A stretch of DNA of 64,000 nt, taken from positions 1 through 64,000 of the IMG/VR virus record IMGVR_UViG_3300013005_004049; one strand, given 5' to 3'. The stretch comes from a virus. The notes under the pieces are model-generated. The model was not told the DNA's origin. It saw only the letters and a list, made by a program, of their open reading frames with translations, and made no database searches. Position numbers and translations under genes: made by a program. The first letter of the stretch is position 1. Every line of letters begins with the position of its first letter. This document shows positions 24,204 through 31,947 of this stretch, one piece after another.

Positions 24204-25820
24204 TTAGACAAACTTGGTTATTGAATATGTCAAGGTGCCAGAGCCGCTGCCGTCACTGGTGTATGCCAAGTTTGCCTGCGTGGCACTGATACTCATGACC
24301 TTGAAAGTTACTCCAGTAGGGCCCGGATACGAAAAATTACCCGCATCAGGATACTCAACATATTCGTCCATGTATTGCACATTGGTTCCTGCATGCACAA
24401 TGTCAATTTTGCCATGTCTATATGCACTGGCGCTGGGTCTCTGCAACCAATAGTGTACTGTGGCAGCACCATTGGTTCCGTCAAATACAATACCTGTGTT
24501 TGCATTAGTTTGACTTGCACTAATGGTCAGCACTCGTCCAGGTGCTTGATTGACCTTGCCGAGACTTATACCGGTGTTGGCATCAAAACTCATGCTCACA
24601 CTAGCTGCTGGTGTGCTTACCCGTGGTTGTACTGCATGATCTTTTTCGTCGCGAACAAAAACATCGCCTATGCTGTGATTGCCACTGCCACCAAATGTCA
24701 CCACTGGGTATGCGGCAGATCCTATGCCTGCATAGGCTGTGCCAACATCATCATAAAAGTTCATGCTGCTGATTACAGAAGTGTAAATGTTTGTATTAGC
24801 TGCTTGAACATTAATGGCTGATCTAGCAATGTCGTCAAAGGTACTGTTTATTACTTTGATATTTTTTGTTTCAACCACCGTGGCTGTGGTGTCAATTACC
24901 ACTGCCTGACTTAACTGTTTGAAACCGCAGCCAATGAATCTAATGTCTGTTCCATTAAGCACTGCACCTTGAGTGCAGTTGTTGAAATCACATTCAACAA
25001 AACTTACATTTCGTATAAAGCCAGAATTGCTCAATGGTCTTGCATAAACAGCATTCTGTAATGCAACATTGGCACTGTTGGGGCTGCTTTGACTGCCTTT
25101 GAACACCACTCGTATAAATTCAACTCGCTCAGTGGTATCTAGTCTTACAATATCTTGATTGACAAGATGTTCAAGAGTCATGTTTTCAATGTAAATATCT
25201 CGGGCCACTGTTGCACTACCAGTGCCGTAGTTTGCATCAATTTTGTTTTCGCTGTCTTTAAGTTGAACCAATGGATAAAGATTTGAACTCTGTCTAATTA
25301 TGGTTCTTCCTTTGCCCTCGCCTTGCAAGATAGCAAAGCTGGGCAATTTTAGGCTGGCGGTAATTAGATACACACCAGCCGGGAAATGAATAATTCTACG
25401 CAGTCTTGGTGTAGTCAGTGAGAAGTTACCAAAATACACTTCGTCAATGGCTCGTTGTATAGCTGCGGTATCATTGGTGTTACCGTCGCCCACAACACCG
25501 AAGTCGCGTACATTTACATAATCATCAACTTTTTGCTGTAGCGTACGAGTGATCGGTTGATCTGTGGTAGGACCAGTTCGACTGGTGTAACCAGACTGAC
25601 TGCCTCTAAATGTATAGGCATCACTGATGTTCAACAGATCTGAATACTGTGTGAGAATTTCTGTCACACCAGTCTCTGGTGCACCTTCAGCAATGGTTCC
25701 ATTGCCAATGTACAGCTGGCGTGTGTCAACAGCCCATCCTAACTCTGCGCTGGCCAGCTGTGGTAAATCCTGTTGCAGCCCTTTACGGTGCTGAATTCTT
25801 GATATCTGAATAACGGCCAT
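24204..25820 (-). CDS. Tail spike with Mtd_N and pectate-lyase-3 beta-helix domains
   Basis: The 538-residue protein opens with the Mtd_N-type attachment domain (IQISRIQHRKGLQQDLPQLA, AELGWAVDTRQLYIGNGT, TEILTQYSDL). Residues about 95-130 carry the pectate-lyase-3 start VNVRDFGVVGDGNTNDTAAI, leading into a right-handed beta-helix with VEFIRVVFKGSQ- and VSFVECDFNN-type rungs and a beta-sandwich C-terminus. Such proteins bind and often cleave host surface polysaccharide. A late promoter core lies 24 nt upstream. Whether it is enzymatic cannot be judged from the sequence. Confidence 0.8.
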   Translation of the reverse strand: MAVIQISRIQHRKGLQQDLPQLASAELGWAVDTRQLYIGNGTIAEGAPETGVTEILTQYSDLLNISDAYTFRGSQSGYTSRTGPTTDQPITRTLQQKVDDYVNVRDFGVVGDGNTNDTAAIQRAIDEVYFGNFSLTTPRLRRIIHFPAGVYLITASLKLPSFAILQGEGKGRTIIRQSSNLYPLVQLKDSENKIDANYGTGSATVARDIYIENMTLEHLVNQDIVRLDTTERVEFIRVVFKGSQSSPNSANVALQNAVYARPLSNSGFIRNVSFVECDFNNCTQGAVLNGTDIRFIGCGFKQLSQAVVIDTTATVVETKNIKVINSTFDDIARSAINVQAANTNIYTSVISSMNFYDDVGTAYAGIGSAAYPVVTFGGSGNHSIGDVFVRDEKDHAVQPRVSTPAASVSMSFDANTGISLGKVNQAPGRVLTISASQTNANTGIVFDGTNGAATVHYWLQRPSASAYRHGKIDIVHAGTNVQYMDEYVEYPDAGNFSYPGPTGVTFKVMSISATQANLAYTSDGSGSGTLTYSITKFV

Positions 25821-25843
25821 TTGCTAAAAACCCCTGTATGGAG

Positions 25844-25849
25844 TATTTA
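25844..25849 (-). promoter_or_regulatory. Late promoter core TAAATA of the tail spike
   Basis: GCTAAATACTCC on the minus strand overlaps the stop codon of the nuclease gene (25847) and lies 24 nt before the tail-spike ATG. Confidence 0.55.
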
Positions 25850-26557
25850 GCTCATCAGGTAGTATAGCTCAACTCGCTTGAGCCACTCTTCCTTCCAGTG
25901 TGCAAATTCAGTGCTTTCGATGGTAAATTCCTGGTATTCTGGGGTACTGTAGGTGCCATCTTCTAGCAGTTTTGGCTGTGCGCACATCAATATCACGCCA
26001 TCCTGTATGTTGGTACCGTGTGTTTCATTGTGTGCTTCTGCATAGGCTGCAAGCTGTAAAAAATAATCTCCAACCCATTCGCGTTTTTTAGGCCGGTTGG
26101 TCTGCTTGAAATCCATAATTGCAGGACGACCCTTCCACACACCCACACAGTCTGTGGTACCCGCATATAACCCACTATAATAAACAGGCACTTCTGACCC
26201 CCAGAATTCATCCACATGACACAGGCCTTTGAGGATAACTTCTGCTGCCATGAACCAACTGGGGTGTGCATAAGGATTGGTAGGCAAGGGTTTCATGTCA
26301 TCCTGCAGGATAAATGATTCCAAATAAGCATGCATACGAGTACCGCGATTGGCTGCTTCTGTGGTAATGGCTTGAGCACGTTCCACCCCCACACGGTTAC
26401 GCCATTCCTGAAGTTTCTGCTTGGCTTCCTCTGGCTTGGTGCGATCTAGAATAGTAGTAACACTGGGTACTTTGCTGCCATCAGGCAAGCAATAGTGTCT
26501 CTTGCCATCCACAGTTGTTCTGTTGATTGGCGTGTAGTCATATCGTTGAATTATCAT
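25847..26557 (-). CDS. RecB-like PD-(D/E)XK exonuclease
   Basis: The 236-residue protein contains a RecB-family nuclease core: an early VPSVTTILDRTKP segment, ANRGTRMHAYLESF (active-site His), GTTDCVGVWKGRPAIMDFKQ (D ... D-x-K) and YFLQLAAYAEAH (the QxxxY motif). It probably processes DNA ends during phage recombination or packaging. It lacks the four-Cys cluster of AddB/Cas4 enzymes. The start ATG directly follows the iscA stop. Confidence 0.8.
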   Translation of the reverse strand: MIIQRYDYTPINRTTVDGKRHYCLPDGSKVPSVTTILDRTKPEEAKQKLQEWRNRVGVERAQAITTEAANRGTRMHAYLESFILQDDMKPLPTNPYAHPSWFMAAEVILKGLCHVDEFWGSEVPVYYSGLYAGTTDCVGVWKGRPAIMDFKQTNRPKKREWVGDYFLQLAAYAEAHNETHGTNIQDGVILMCAQPKLLEDGTYSTPEYQEFTIESTEFAHWKEEWLKRVELYYLMS

Positions 26558-26884
26558 TTATATTCGAAAACTTTCCCCGCATCCGCATTCGCCTTTGGAA
26601 TTTGGATTGCGAAACTCGAACCCTTCATTGAGTCCTTGTCTTACATAGTCTACTTCTAGTCCACTGATGTACACATGGTCTTGACCATTTACCCATACCG
26701 TGGCACCATTGCTTTCATACTGGAACCAGTCACGAGTAACAGGCGCAGTGTCCATGTATTCTAACACATAAGCCAGGCCCGAGCAACCAGTGGTTTTTAC
26801 ACCAATGCGTATGCCCACTCCATGTCCTCGGCGTTCAATATGTGCAATAACTTTTTTAGCAGCTTGTTCAGTCAGTGTTATCAT
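26558..26884 (-). CDS. iscA: IscA/ErpA-type Fe-S cluster carrier
   Basis: The 108-residue A-type carrier has the three conserved cysteines: Cys34 in KTTGCSGLAYV and Cys100/Cys102 in GECGCGESF. It accepts clusters from IscU and hands them to target enzymes. It overlaps the kinase gene by 4 nt (ATGA) and is one gene away from iscU. No IscS or ferredoxin is in the window, so host cysteine desulfurase would be used. Confidence 0.92.
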   Translation of the reverse strand: MITLTEQAAKKVIAHIERRGHGVGIRIGVKTTGCSGLAYVLEYMDTAPVTRDWFQYESNGATVWVNGQDHVYISGLEVDYVRQGLNEGFEFRNPNSKGECGCGESFRI

Positions 26885-27342
26885 GTGTGCCAGATCTCAT
26901 CAAAACCTTCTTGTTCAGTGGGTTCTTCCCAGTCGCCCAGCATTTTTTCCAGCACTGAGTCAGGAATCTCTTTACCTGGTCTGCTGTCAAGGCGGCGTCG
27001 TAATTCCATTGGCTCCGGGGTAGGAAAAACTACAGCCACCATCTTGTAGTCAGGCAGCATGCGAAACTTTCTAGCACGGCTGGCTGTGGTAGTAGAAGTT
27101 TGATCCCAGATGATATCTTTTTCTTGTTCTCTAGCATCAATCACCTGAGCAGCCATGATGTTCACAGCCTTGGGCATGTACTCGTCAAATATTTCAGTAT
27201 AAGTTTTTCCCTGGCGGTCAGCTTCAATTTGCACCCAAACATCTGTTGACGCATAGGTACAATCTTTTGCCCAGTCTTGATTAGACACCCAGGTGCTTTT
27301 GCCCGAGCCAGGTACGCCTACTAGGATATATGCTGTTGGCAT
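26881..27342 (-). CDS. Polynucleotide-kinase-like P-loop kinase
   Basis: The 153-residue protein starts at the ATG at 27342, overlapping the iscU stop (TGATG). It shows Walker A GVPGSGKST, then STDVW, and IIWDQTSTTTASRARK, an arrangement shared with the 5'-kinase domain of T4 polynucleotide kinase (AAA_33 family). No phosphatase domain follows. It may phosphorylate nucleic acid 5' ends in repair; the substrate is inferred. Confidence 0.75.
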   Translation of the reverse strand: MPTAYILVGVPGSGKSTWVSNQDWAKDCTYASTDVWVQIEADRQGKTYTEIFDEYMPKAVNIMAAQVIDAREQEKDIIWDQTSTTTASRARKFRMLPDYKMVAVVFPTPEPMELRRRLDSRPGKEIPDSVLEKMLGDWEEPTEQEGFDEIWHT

Positions 27343-27713
27343 CAATGTTTGCTCTTGTAGTCAATTATGGCTGCTTGAATCGCGTCTTCAGCAAGAATTG
27401 AGCAATGTATTTTAACTGGGGGGAGTGCAAGATGTTCGGCGATCTCAGAATTCTTAATAGATCCTGCTTCTGCCAGCGTCTTACCTTTGACCCACTCCGT
27501 AACGAGTGATGAACTTGCAATGGCTGAGCCGCAGCCATAAGTCTTGAATTTTGCGTCCGTGATAATGCCATCTTGCACCTTGATTTGTAGTTTCATTACA
27601 TCACCACATGCAGGTGCTCCCACCATGCCTGTGCCTACTGTGTCGTCAATTTCTAATTTTCCTACGTTACGGGGGTTTTCGTAGTGATCTATAACTTTGT
27701 CTGAATATGCCAT
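27342..27713 (-). CDS. iscU: IscU Fe-S scaffold protein
   Basis: The 123-residue protein starts at 27713; longer frames upstream overlap the neighbour. All functional residues are present: Cys36 and Asp38 in GAPACGDVM, Cys61 in TYGCGSAIASSS, the HscA-binding LPPVK (97-101), His103 and Cys104. From memory the sequence matches proteobacterial IscU over long runs (YENPRNVG, MVGAPACGDVMKLQIKV, SSLVTEWVKGK, KIHCSILAEDAI), far closer than expected for an old phage gene, which suggests fairly recent capture from a proteobacterium. It assembles 2Fe-2S clusters with host IscS. Confidence 0.95.
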   Translation of the reverse strand: MAYSDKVIDHYENPRNVGKLEIDDTVGTGMVGAPACGDVMKLQIKVQDGIITDAKFKTYGCGSAIASSSLVTEWVKGKTLAEAGSIKNSEIAEHLALPPVKIHCSILAEDAIQAAIIDYKSKH

Positions 27714-27714
27714 T

Positions 27715-28176
27715 TTATTGTGTGTTAGATGTATCGTAGGTCTTGGCAAAGATATCTGCTTTGACAGCACCATAATCACCAGGTCCATGTTTGACAATGT
27801 AGTCATTGCCTGTGGTGTAGTTTAGATTGCCCCAGCTGGTATGTAGTACACCGTCATGGTCAGCAAGTTTTGCTACCTTGAGTATTTTCTTAGGTGTGCA
27901 TTCACCGTCACCGAGATCGTCTTTGTATTCACGGAACTTTTCTGGTGTGATAGGATACTGTTCGCCTTTGGGGCCTGTCATGATATAATGACCCGTATCG
28001 TAGCTAACAGGACCTTCTAGTGTTTCCACTGTGCCAGGGGCTTGTGCTATTTGGTATTTTTCAACAGCAGGCTTTTTGAATGTTTCAAATGATCCTTTTT
28101 CAAACCAAGCATCATTGATTGCTGTTTCGGCTTCAACTATCATATTACTGTACTTTCGAAAAAATATTGAGTCCAT
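27715..28176 (-). CDS. Hypothetical protein with an internal duplication
   Basis: The 153-residue protein contains two similar units: SYDTGHYIMTGPKGEQYPIT...FREYKD (about 58-88) and NYTTGNDYIVKHGPGDYGAV...FAKTYD (about 118-148). Both end in an F-x-x-x-Y motif after a Gly-Pro turn. The unit recurs in unrelated phage and bacterial proteins of unknown role. It has its own late promoter (28204-28209) and leads into iscU. Confidence 0.6.
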   Translation of the reverse strand: MDSIFFRKYSNMIVEAETAINDAWFEKGSFETFKKPAVEKYQIAQAPGTVETLEGPVSYDTGHYIMTGPKGEQYPITPEKFREYKDDLGDGECTPKKILKVAKLADHDGVLHTSWGNLNYTTGNDYIVKHGPGDYGAVKADIFAKTYDTSNTQ

Positions 28177-28203
28177 GTAAAAAACCCTACTGTTATTGTA
28201 AGG

Positions 28204-28209
28204 TATTTA
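28204..28209 (-). promoter_or_regulatory. Late promoter core TAAATA
   Basis: AAATAAATACC on the minus strand, 28 nt upstream of the ATG at 28176; it would drive the run through iscU and iscA. Confidence 0.5.
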
Positions 28210-28228
28210 TTTGGCTATGTCAAGGATT

Positions 28229-28609
28229 TTAACTTCTATTAGAAGCAGCTCGTTTGGCCATTGCGTCAACAACTTTGGTAGGATCTTTGGCGTTGCCACT
28301 GTTCCCGGTGTCTTGCTCGCTCTCTGGGCTGGTACCGGGCTCATCTCCAAAGGGCTTGAAGCTGATGTTTTTTTCGTCTAGATTGGTAATGAGATTTTTG
28401 AATGCTGGCTTGCTCATCATGTTTTGCAGCAATTGGTAATTTAACACACGGCTGCCTGCCATGTTGTTTACCATGTTAATAAACCCCGCGGTGCTGTGCG
28501 GGGTTGTTAACTTTTTGTTATGGTCTCGGTTACGCAAAAACTCCAGCGTGGTCAATATCTGCGCAGTGAGTTGATCCGAGTCCTCACTCAAGAACTCGTG
28601 TATGCGCAT
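28229..28609 (-). CDS. Hypothetical protein, 126 aa
   Basis: A helical N-terminus (MRIHEFLSEDSDQLTAQILT, LEFLRNRDHNKK) is followed by a polar, Gly/Ser/Asp-rich tail. It is 2 nt downstream of the next gene's stop. The MRIHEFLSE-type start is common in small T4-like virion-associated proteins. Function unknown. Confidence 0.6.
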   Translation of the reverse strand: MRIHEFLSEDSDQLTAQILTTLEFLRNRDHNKKLTTPHSTAGFINMVNNMAGSRVLNYQLLQNMMSKPAFKNLITNLDEKNISFKPFGDEPGTSPESEQDTGNSGNAKDPTKVVDAMAKRAASNRS

Positions 28610-28611
28610 GA

Positions 28612-29304
28612 TTATCTCTTGCCGCGACCAAGTGTTTCGCCGCCGCCGGCAGCAGCATCGGTTGCAGCAAATTCATCTGGTGCTTCAATATCGCTGGCCA
28701 TGTCTGGTGCAGGAGGAGCTTCCATGCCAGGCATACCTGGAGTTCCCATGTCACCACCTGGCATGCCCATTGGGGCAGCTACCTGTTCACCAGCCAGTGT
28801 TCTAGCAGCACCGTCAGATGCTTCGCGAGCACCTTGCAGTGCTGTTACCAACTCTTGCAGGATAGGAGTCACTGTGCCTTTGAAAGCATCAGCTTGTGGT
28901 TGACCAATTTGGTCACGAATGGTGTCCAGCAGTGCAGGTAACTGTTCGTTTTGCATTTTGCTGATGTCTTCTAGCATGTCCTGGAAGCTGTCTACGATGT
29001 CCTTGGCAGCCAGAATTGCACCGCTTTTGGCAATTTCGCTTTCTGTGAGTGGACGATTTTCGTCAATCCAACGATTGAGTCCTTCGCGCACCATGAGCAT
29101 TTCCATGTACTTTGGATTCTTTTCTGCTGTGTGAACGCCAAAATTATACTTTAGACGGTTTAGGTTTTCTGTCAAACTGACGCTGAGCTCTCGAGCTTTG
29201 CGTAAATTCAGCTTGCTGTAATCAATGCGAAAACCAAAGCGATTTTCGTTGATTCTGTTAATCTTAAGAGATGAAGGTTTAGTTGCGAGTTCTTGCAGTT
29301 TCAT
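28612..29304 (-). CDS. Probable virion-associated protein, 230 aa
   Basis: The start at 29304 (MKLQELATKP) is chosen because a late promoter core lies just upstream at 29331. A long helical body (KARELSVSLTENLNRLKY, LAAKDIVDSFQDMLEDISKM) ends in a Met/Gly/Pro/Ala-rich flexible tail (APMGMPGGDMGTPGMPGMEA). Scaffold- or core-like composition is suggestive but no family is recognised. Confidence 0.6.
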   Translation of the reverse strand: MKLQELATKPSSLKINRINENRFGFRIDYSKLNLRKARELSVSLTENLNRLKYNFGVHTAEKNPKYMEMLMVREGLNRWIDENRPLTESEIAKSGAILAAKDIVDSFQDMLEDISKMQNEQLPALLDTIRDQIGQPQADAFKGTVTPILQELVTALQGAREASDGAARTLAGEQVAAPMGMPGGDMGTPGMPGMEAPPAPDMASDIEAPDEFAATDAAAGGGETLGRGKR

Positions 29305-29863
29305 GGTTTTTAGTTTCCCATACTTTAGAGTATTTAGCACTGTAGATTGTTTTTTGCATATTAGTTTTTAGATTTTCCAACCTTGGACGACTAATACTTA
29401 GCCTAGCTAAAAATAGGTCTTGTTTGAAAGCGTCATGACTACGCACTGCCTGTGCTAGTCCGTGTGTGTAATCTGTTACTTCTTGCAACATTTTTGTGAG
29501 AGCTACATCCATATGCACAAATTCTTGCGCTTTATGATACATGTTGCGGCTTTCGTACAAGCAAAACAACACAGCAGCAGGGGCTACAGAAAATGTGTGC
29601 AGCGTGATACCGTACTGATTTTTTACAATCCAGACACCGTGCTGTTTCTTGAGTACAAATTTACCAACACGATACAGATGTTTACCAACATCTACACATA
29701 CGAATTCACGGCTGTCTACTAGAGCTTGTAGTTCTTTTTGGGTCCAACGGTCCAACATTCTTGCGGCTACTTCTGTTATTACTTCAGCAGTTGCAGTCAT
29801 AGTGACTTGTTTAGACAAACGTTGATTGTTCTGGGATTTTTTTGTAATAGGTAACTTGCCCAT
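29279..29863 (-). CDS. Hypothetical protein, 194 aa
   Basis: The start at 29863 (MGKLPITKKS) has AGGAAAA upstream; it overlaps the previous gene by 53 nt. The body is alpha/beta (ELQALVDSREFVCVDVGKHL, VGKFVLKKQHGVWIVKNQYG) with a helical C-terminus. Not recognised. Its end contains the late promoter of the next gene. Confidence 0.55.
   Translation of the reverse strand: MGKLPITKKSQNNQRLSKQVTMTATAEVITEVAARMLDRWTQKELQALVDSREFVCVDVGKHLYRVGKFVLKKQHGVWIVKNQYGITLHTFSVAPAAVLFCLYESRNMYHKAQEFVHMDVALTKMLQEVTDYTHGLAQAVRSHDAFKQDLFLARLSISRPRLENLKTNMQKTIYSAKYSKVWETKNHETARTRN
29331..29336 (-). promoter_or_regulatory. Late promoter core TAAATA
   Basis: GCTAAATACTC inside the end of the upstream gene, 27 nt before the ATG at 29304. 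Confidence 0.5.
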
Positions 29864-30038
29864 TTTGATTTTTCCTGTACAGCACATCCTTGACCACTAG
29901 GTTATTGGCCAGCACAATCTCGCGTTCGTTGAGATCCTGCCTGGACACGCTGCTGTTATCGTAGAATTTAGAAAGGAGGTCAGCTTCCTCATTTGTTACG
30001 GGCATGGACACGCCCTGTACGACCTCAATAATTTTCAT
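29811..30038 (-). CDS. Hypothetical protein, 75 aa
   Basis: Small alpha/beta protein (MKIIEVVQGVSMPVTNEEAD, FYDNSSVSRQDLNEREIVLA). It overlaps the TM gene upstream by 4 nt (ATGA). Similar short proteins recur in T4-like phages; role unknown. Confidence 0.6.
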   Translation of the reverse strand: MKIIEVVQGVSMPVTNEEADLLSKFYDNSSVSRQDLNEREIVLANNLVVKDVLYRKNQNGQVTYYKKIPEQSTFV

Positions 30039-30292
30039 TTGTTTATAAAATGCACTAGCACGGTTATAAGCCCAGTTATTAAAACACTGATCACAGCGGT
30101 GCCAATGGCTATCAATTGTTTGCTCTGGCGATCACCTGCGCCAGCCAAGGTTTGCTTGATATCAATGATATGAGTTTCAAGCTGTTCGACCTTTCTTTCC
30201 ACGGTCTCTAGTTTGGTTTCCAACTTTTCATACCTTTCCGCACACAGCTCGACGTGGGCTTCAAGGTTGGTTTTTTCAATATTTGTCGACAC
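30035..30292 (-). CDS. Small coiled-coil protein with C-terminal TM anchor
   Basis: The 85-residue protein starts with GTG at 30292 behind GGAG. A coiled coil (YEKLETKLETVERKVEQLET) is followed by a hydrophobic C-terminal segment (LIAIGTAVISVLITGLITVL). This layout resembles XhlA-type hemolysin/holin-associated proteins, so a membrane or lysis role is possible. Confidence 0.6.
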   Translation of the reverse strand: MSTNIEKTNLEAHVELCAERYEKLETKLETVERKVEQLETHIIDIKQTLAGAGDRQSKQLIAIGTAVISVLITGLITVLVHFINK

Positions 30293-30377
30293 CGACTTGC
30301 TCCGTATGGTTAACGATGCTGTTGTTGAGCCTTGATATGAGCCTTAATAAATTGCCTGTAATTGCCAAAACATCAGG

Positions 30378-30815
30378 TTATGTATTTACACCAAATGACG
30401 CAGTCTTAAAATATATGTTTTTAATGGCGCCGTGAGTGTAAAACACAGGCAACATGAAACGAGCAGTTTCGCTGAGATAGGTAATCACTGGAACTTGATC
30501 AAAATCTAAGTGCAGTAGATGTGCAGGATCAACAGCATCACCGAACACACCTGCGTGATCCACGGTGAAAGCAAAGCTCCATACACGGTGTGTGCCAGAG
30601 TAAAACTCTCCAAATTCATATGCGTTTAATTCTACTTCGTCAACTCGCCAACTGGTTTCCAGAGGCTGAGTGCGGATACCTATGCACTGTAACACTGTTT
30701 CCCAGTTGCGCTGTTGATTGCGCGGCAGATCATGTTCAACTTCCGTGTGTACCACTCCTGTTGGAGTGATATCAACAAGAGTATAACCAATGAATGTTTT
30801 GTCGGGCGAGTACAT
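30378..30815 (-). CDS. Hypothetical protein, 145 aa
   Basis: A beta-rich protein (TFIGYTLVDITPTGVVHTEV, SWRVDEVELNAYEFGEFYSG). It is preceded 8 nt upstream by a late promoter core and has no ribosome site, which predicts a leaderless or very short leader. Function is not recognised; a virion component is likely from context. Confidence 0.55.
   Translation of the reverse strand: MYSPDKTFIGYTLVDITPTGVVHTEVEHDLPRNQQRNWETVLQCIGIRTQPLETSWRVDEVELNAYEFGEFYSGTHRVWSFAFTVDHAGVFGDAVDPAHLLHLDFDQVPVITYLSETARFMLPVFYTHGAIKNIYFKTASFGVNT
30383..30388 (-). promoter_or_regulatory. Late promoter core TAAATA
   Basis: GTGTAAATACATA near the stop of the upstream gene, about 90 nt before the GTG start at 30292. 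The gap between holds nothing else recognised. Confidence 0.45.
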
Positions 30816-30823
30816 GATGCAAA

Positions 30824-30829
30824 TATTTA
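30824..30829 (-). promoter_or_regulatory. Late promoter core TAAATA, 8 nt from ATG
   Basis: ACTAAATATTTGCATCATG: the core ends 8 nt before the ATG at 30815, so the transcript would have almost no leader. Confidence 0.45.
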
Positions 30830-30834
30830 GTCAC

Positions 30835-30856
30835 AAAAAAAGCACCTTGCGGTGCT
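30835..30856 (-). terminator. Rho-independent terminator
   Basis: AGCACC-GCAA-GGTGCT stem on the minus strand followed by seven or more T. It closes the single-gene unit 30879-31322. Confidence 0.85.
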
Positions 30857-30878
30857 TTTCTTGTCACGGTGAATGTGA

Positions 30879-31322
30879 TTATGGACGACGATAAGCAAAG
30901 TGTGTGTCAACAACTTCTGCGTTGGTTGCTGTAACTGCGCCTACGCTACCAATGTTACCAAGGGTACGAATAACAGTTTGCAATGCCGCATTGCTGGTCC
31001 AACCTGAACGCTCTACTAGAACTGTCATGCTAGCACCTAAAGCGCCGGCTGCTGTGCCAGTATTAGCTGGGTTCACTTGATATGCAAGAACAGAAGCATT
31101 GCTTGAAATTGTTTTCAACAATGTATCAACTGCGCCTGGTACGCCTGAACCGTTTGGTCCACCTAGCTCTGCTGCCAAGTTACCTACGATTTCAATATTG
31201 TAAACATTCAAAGGACCAGCAACACCTGTGCTGATAATTTTACTGTTTGCATTTCTTGTGGTGTCTCCACCAACGTTTTGCACGTTTTGTGCATCACCAT
31301 TTACTCTATTAAATACAGCCAT
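30879..31322 (-). CDS. Probable abundant virion protein, 147 aa
   Basis: The protein is Ala/Gly/Val/Asn-rich with no signal peptide (VFNRVNGDAQNVQNVGGDTT, LTNASVLAY-like core). It has a late promoter, a strong AGGAG, a leader hairpin and its own terminator, the layout of a highly expressed single gene. It may be a major structural or decoration protein; identity is not recognised. Confidence 0.6.
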   Translation of the reverse strand: MAVFNRVNGDAQNVQNVGGDTTRNANSKIISTGVAGPLNVYNIEIVGNLAAELGGPNGSGVPGAVDTLLKTISSNASVLAYQVNPANTGTAAGALGASMTVLVERSGWTSNAALQTVIRTLGNIGSVGAVTATNAEVVDTHFAYRRP

Positions 31323-31366
31323 TTTATTTCTCCTAATTTTAATGAGCGCAGTGCGCTACATGCAAA

Positions 31367-31372
31367 TATTTA
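31367..31372 (-). promoter_or_regulatory. Late promoter core ATAAATA
   Basis: CATAAATATTTGC on the minus strand, 45 nt upstream of the ATG at 31322. A palindromic AGCGCACTGCGCT in the leader can form a small hairpin. Confidence 0.6.
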
Positions 31373-31380
31373 TGATCTTG

Positions 31381-31947
31381 TTATAAATCTAGTTCGTTTG
31401 GTAACAGATCCACAATGTCCAATAACAGCGCATGACGCTGTAATTCTCTGCGTAGATTACTCGCTGCCATACGCTTTTCAAAACGATTGCTACGAGTCCA
31501 GTCCATTACCACTCTTCGTATGCCGGTAAGTGTGGAATCACTTATGCTCAAAGCATATTCTAGATTTAGAAAAAACTGCCGATCCAGGCTGGGTGCAGAA
31601 ATGCCCATGCGCAGTCTTTGCATATAACTATGTATCTGTAGCGACGGGGCATGCACATCAAAGTTTACCTCTATACGCTCTGCATAGTCATTTTGATTGC
31701 TCAACACAGTTACCAAATTTGCCACATCTGTGGCTCCATTGCGCATCTTGTCAAAGTCATTGAACTGTAAGGTTCTGTAAGCATACATTTGACTGCGTTG
31801 GTCATTAAACTGCCTTATGAACTCCAAGGACAACATGGCCACATACAGCACTCGGCCCAGTTCGTGGGCTTTTTGTCCACGCAAGCCTGCTAGTCCGCGA
31901 AACATGCGGCTTTCTTTTAGTTCGTCTAAGAATTCAAAACTAGACAT
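31381..31947 (-). CDS. Hypothetical protein, 188 aa
   Basis: The start at 31947 (MSSFEFLDEL) gives an 8-nt overlap with the upstream gene. The sequence is almost wholly helical and Leu/Arg-rich (GRVLYVAMLSLEFIRQFNDQ, FEKRMAASNLRRELQRHALL). No domain recognised. It ends the operon that starts with the LysM and nucleotidyltransferase genes. Confidence 0.6.
   Translation of the reverse strand: MSSFEFLDELKESRMFRGLAGLRGQKAHELGRVLYVAMLSLEFIRQFNDQRSQMYAYRTLQFNDFDKMRNGATDVANLVTVLSNQNDYAERIEVNFDVHAPSLQIHSYMQRLRMGISAPSLDRQFFLNLEYALSISDSTLTGIRRVVMDWTRSNRFEKRMAASNLRRELQRHALLLDIVDLLPNELDL

Noticed and set aside
25847-26557. RecB-like nuclease as Cas4-type Fe-S nuclease supplied by IscU/IscA
   Set aside because: The cysteines do not form the Cas4/AddB pattern (one N-terminal and three C-terminal Cys), so no cluster is predicted.
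28480-28510. CCCCGC/GCGGGG hairpin with neighbouring T residues
   Set aside because: It lies fully inside a reading frame well supported by its neighbours and has no T-tract on the coding strand; treated as coding sequence.
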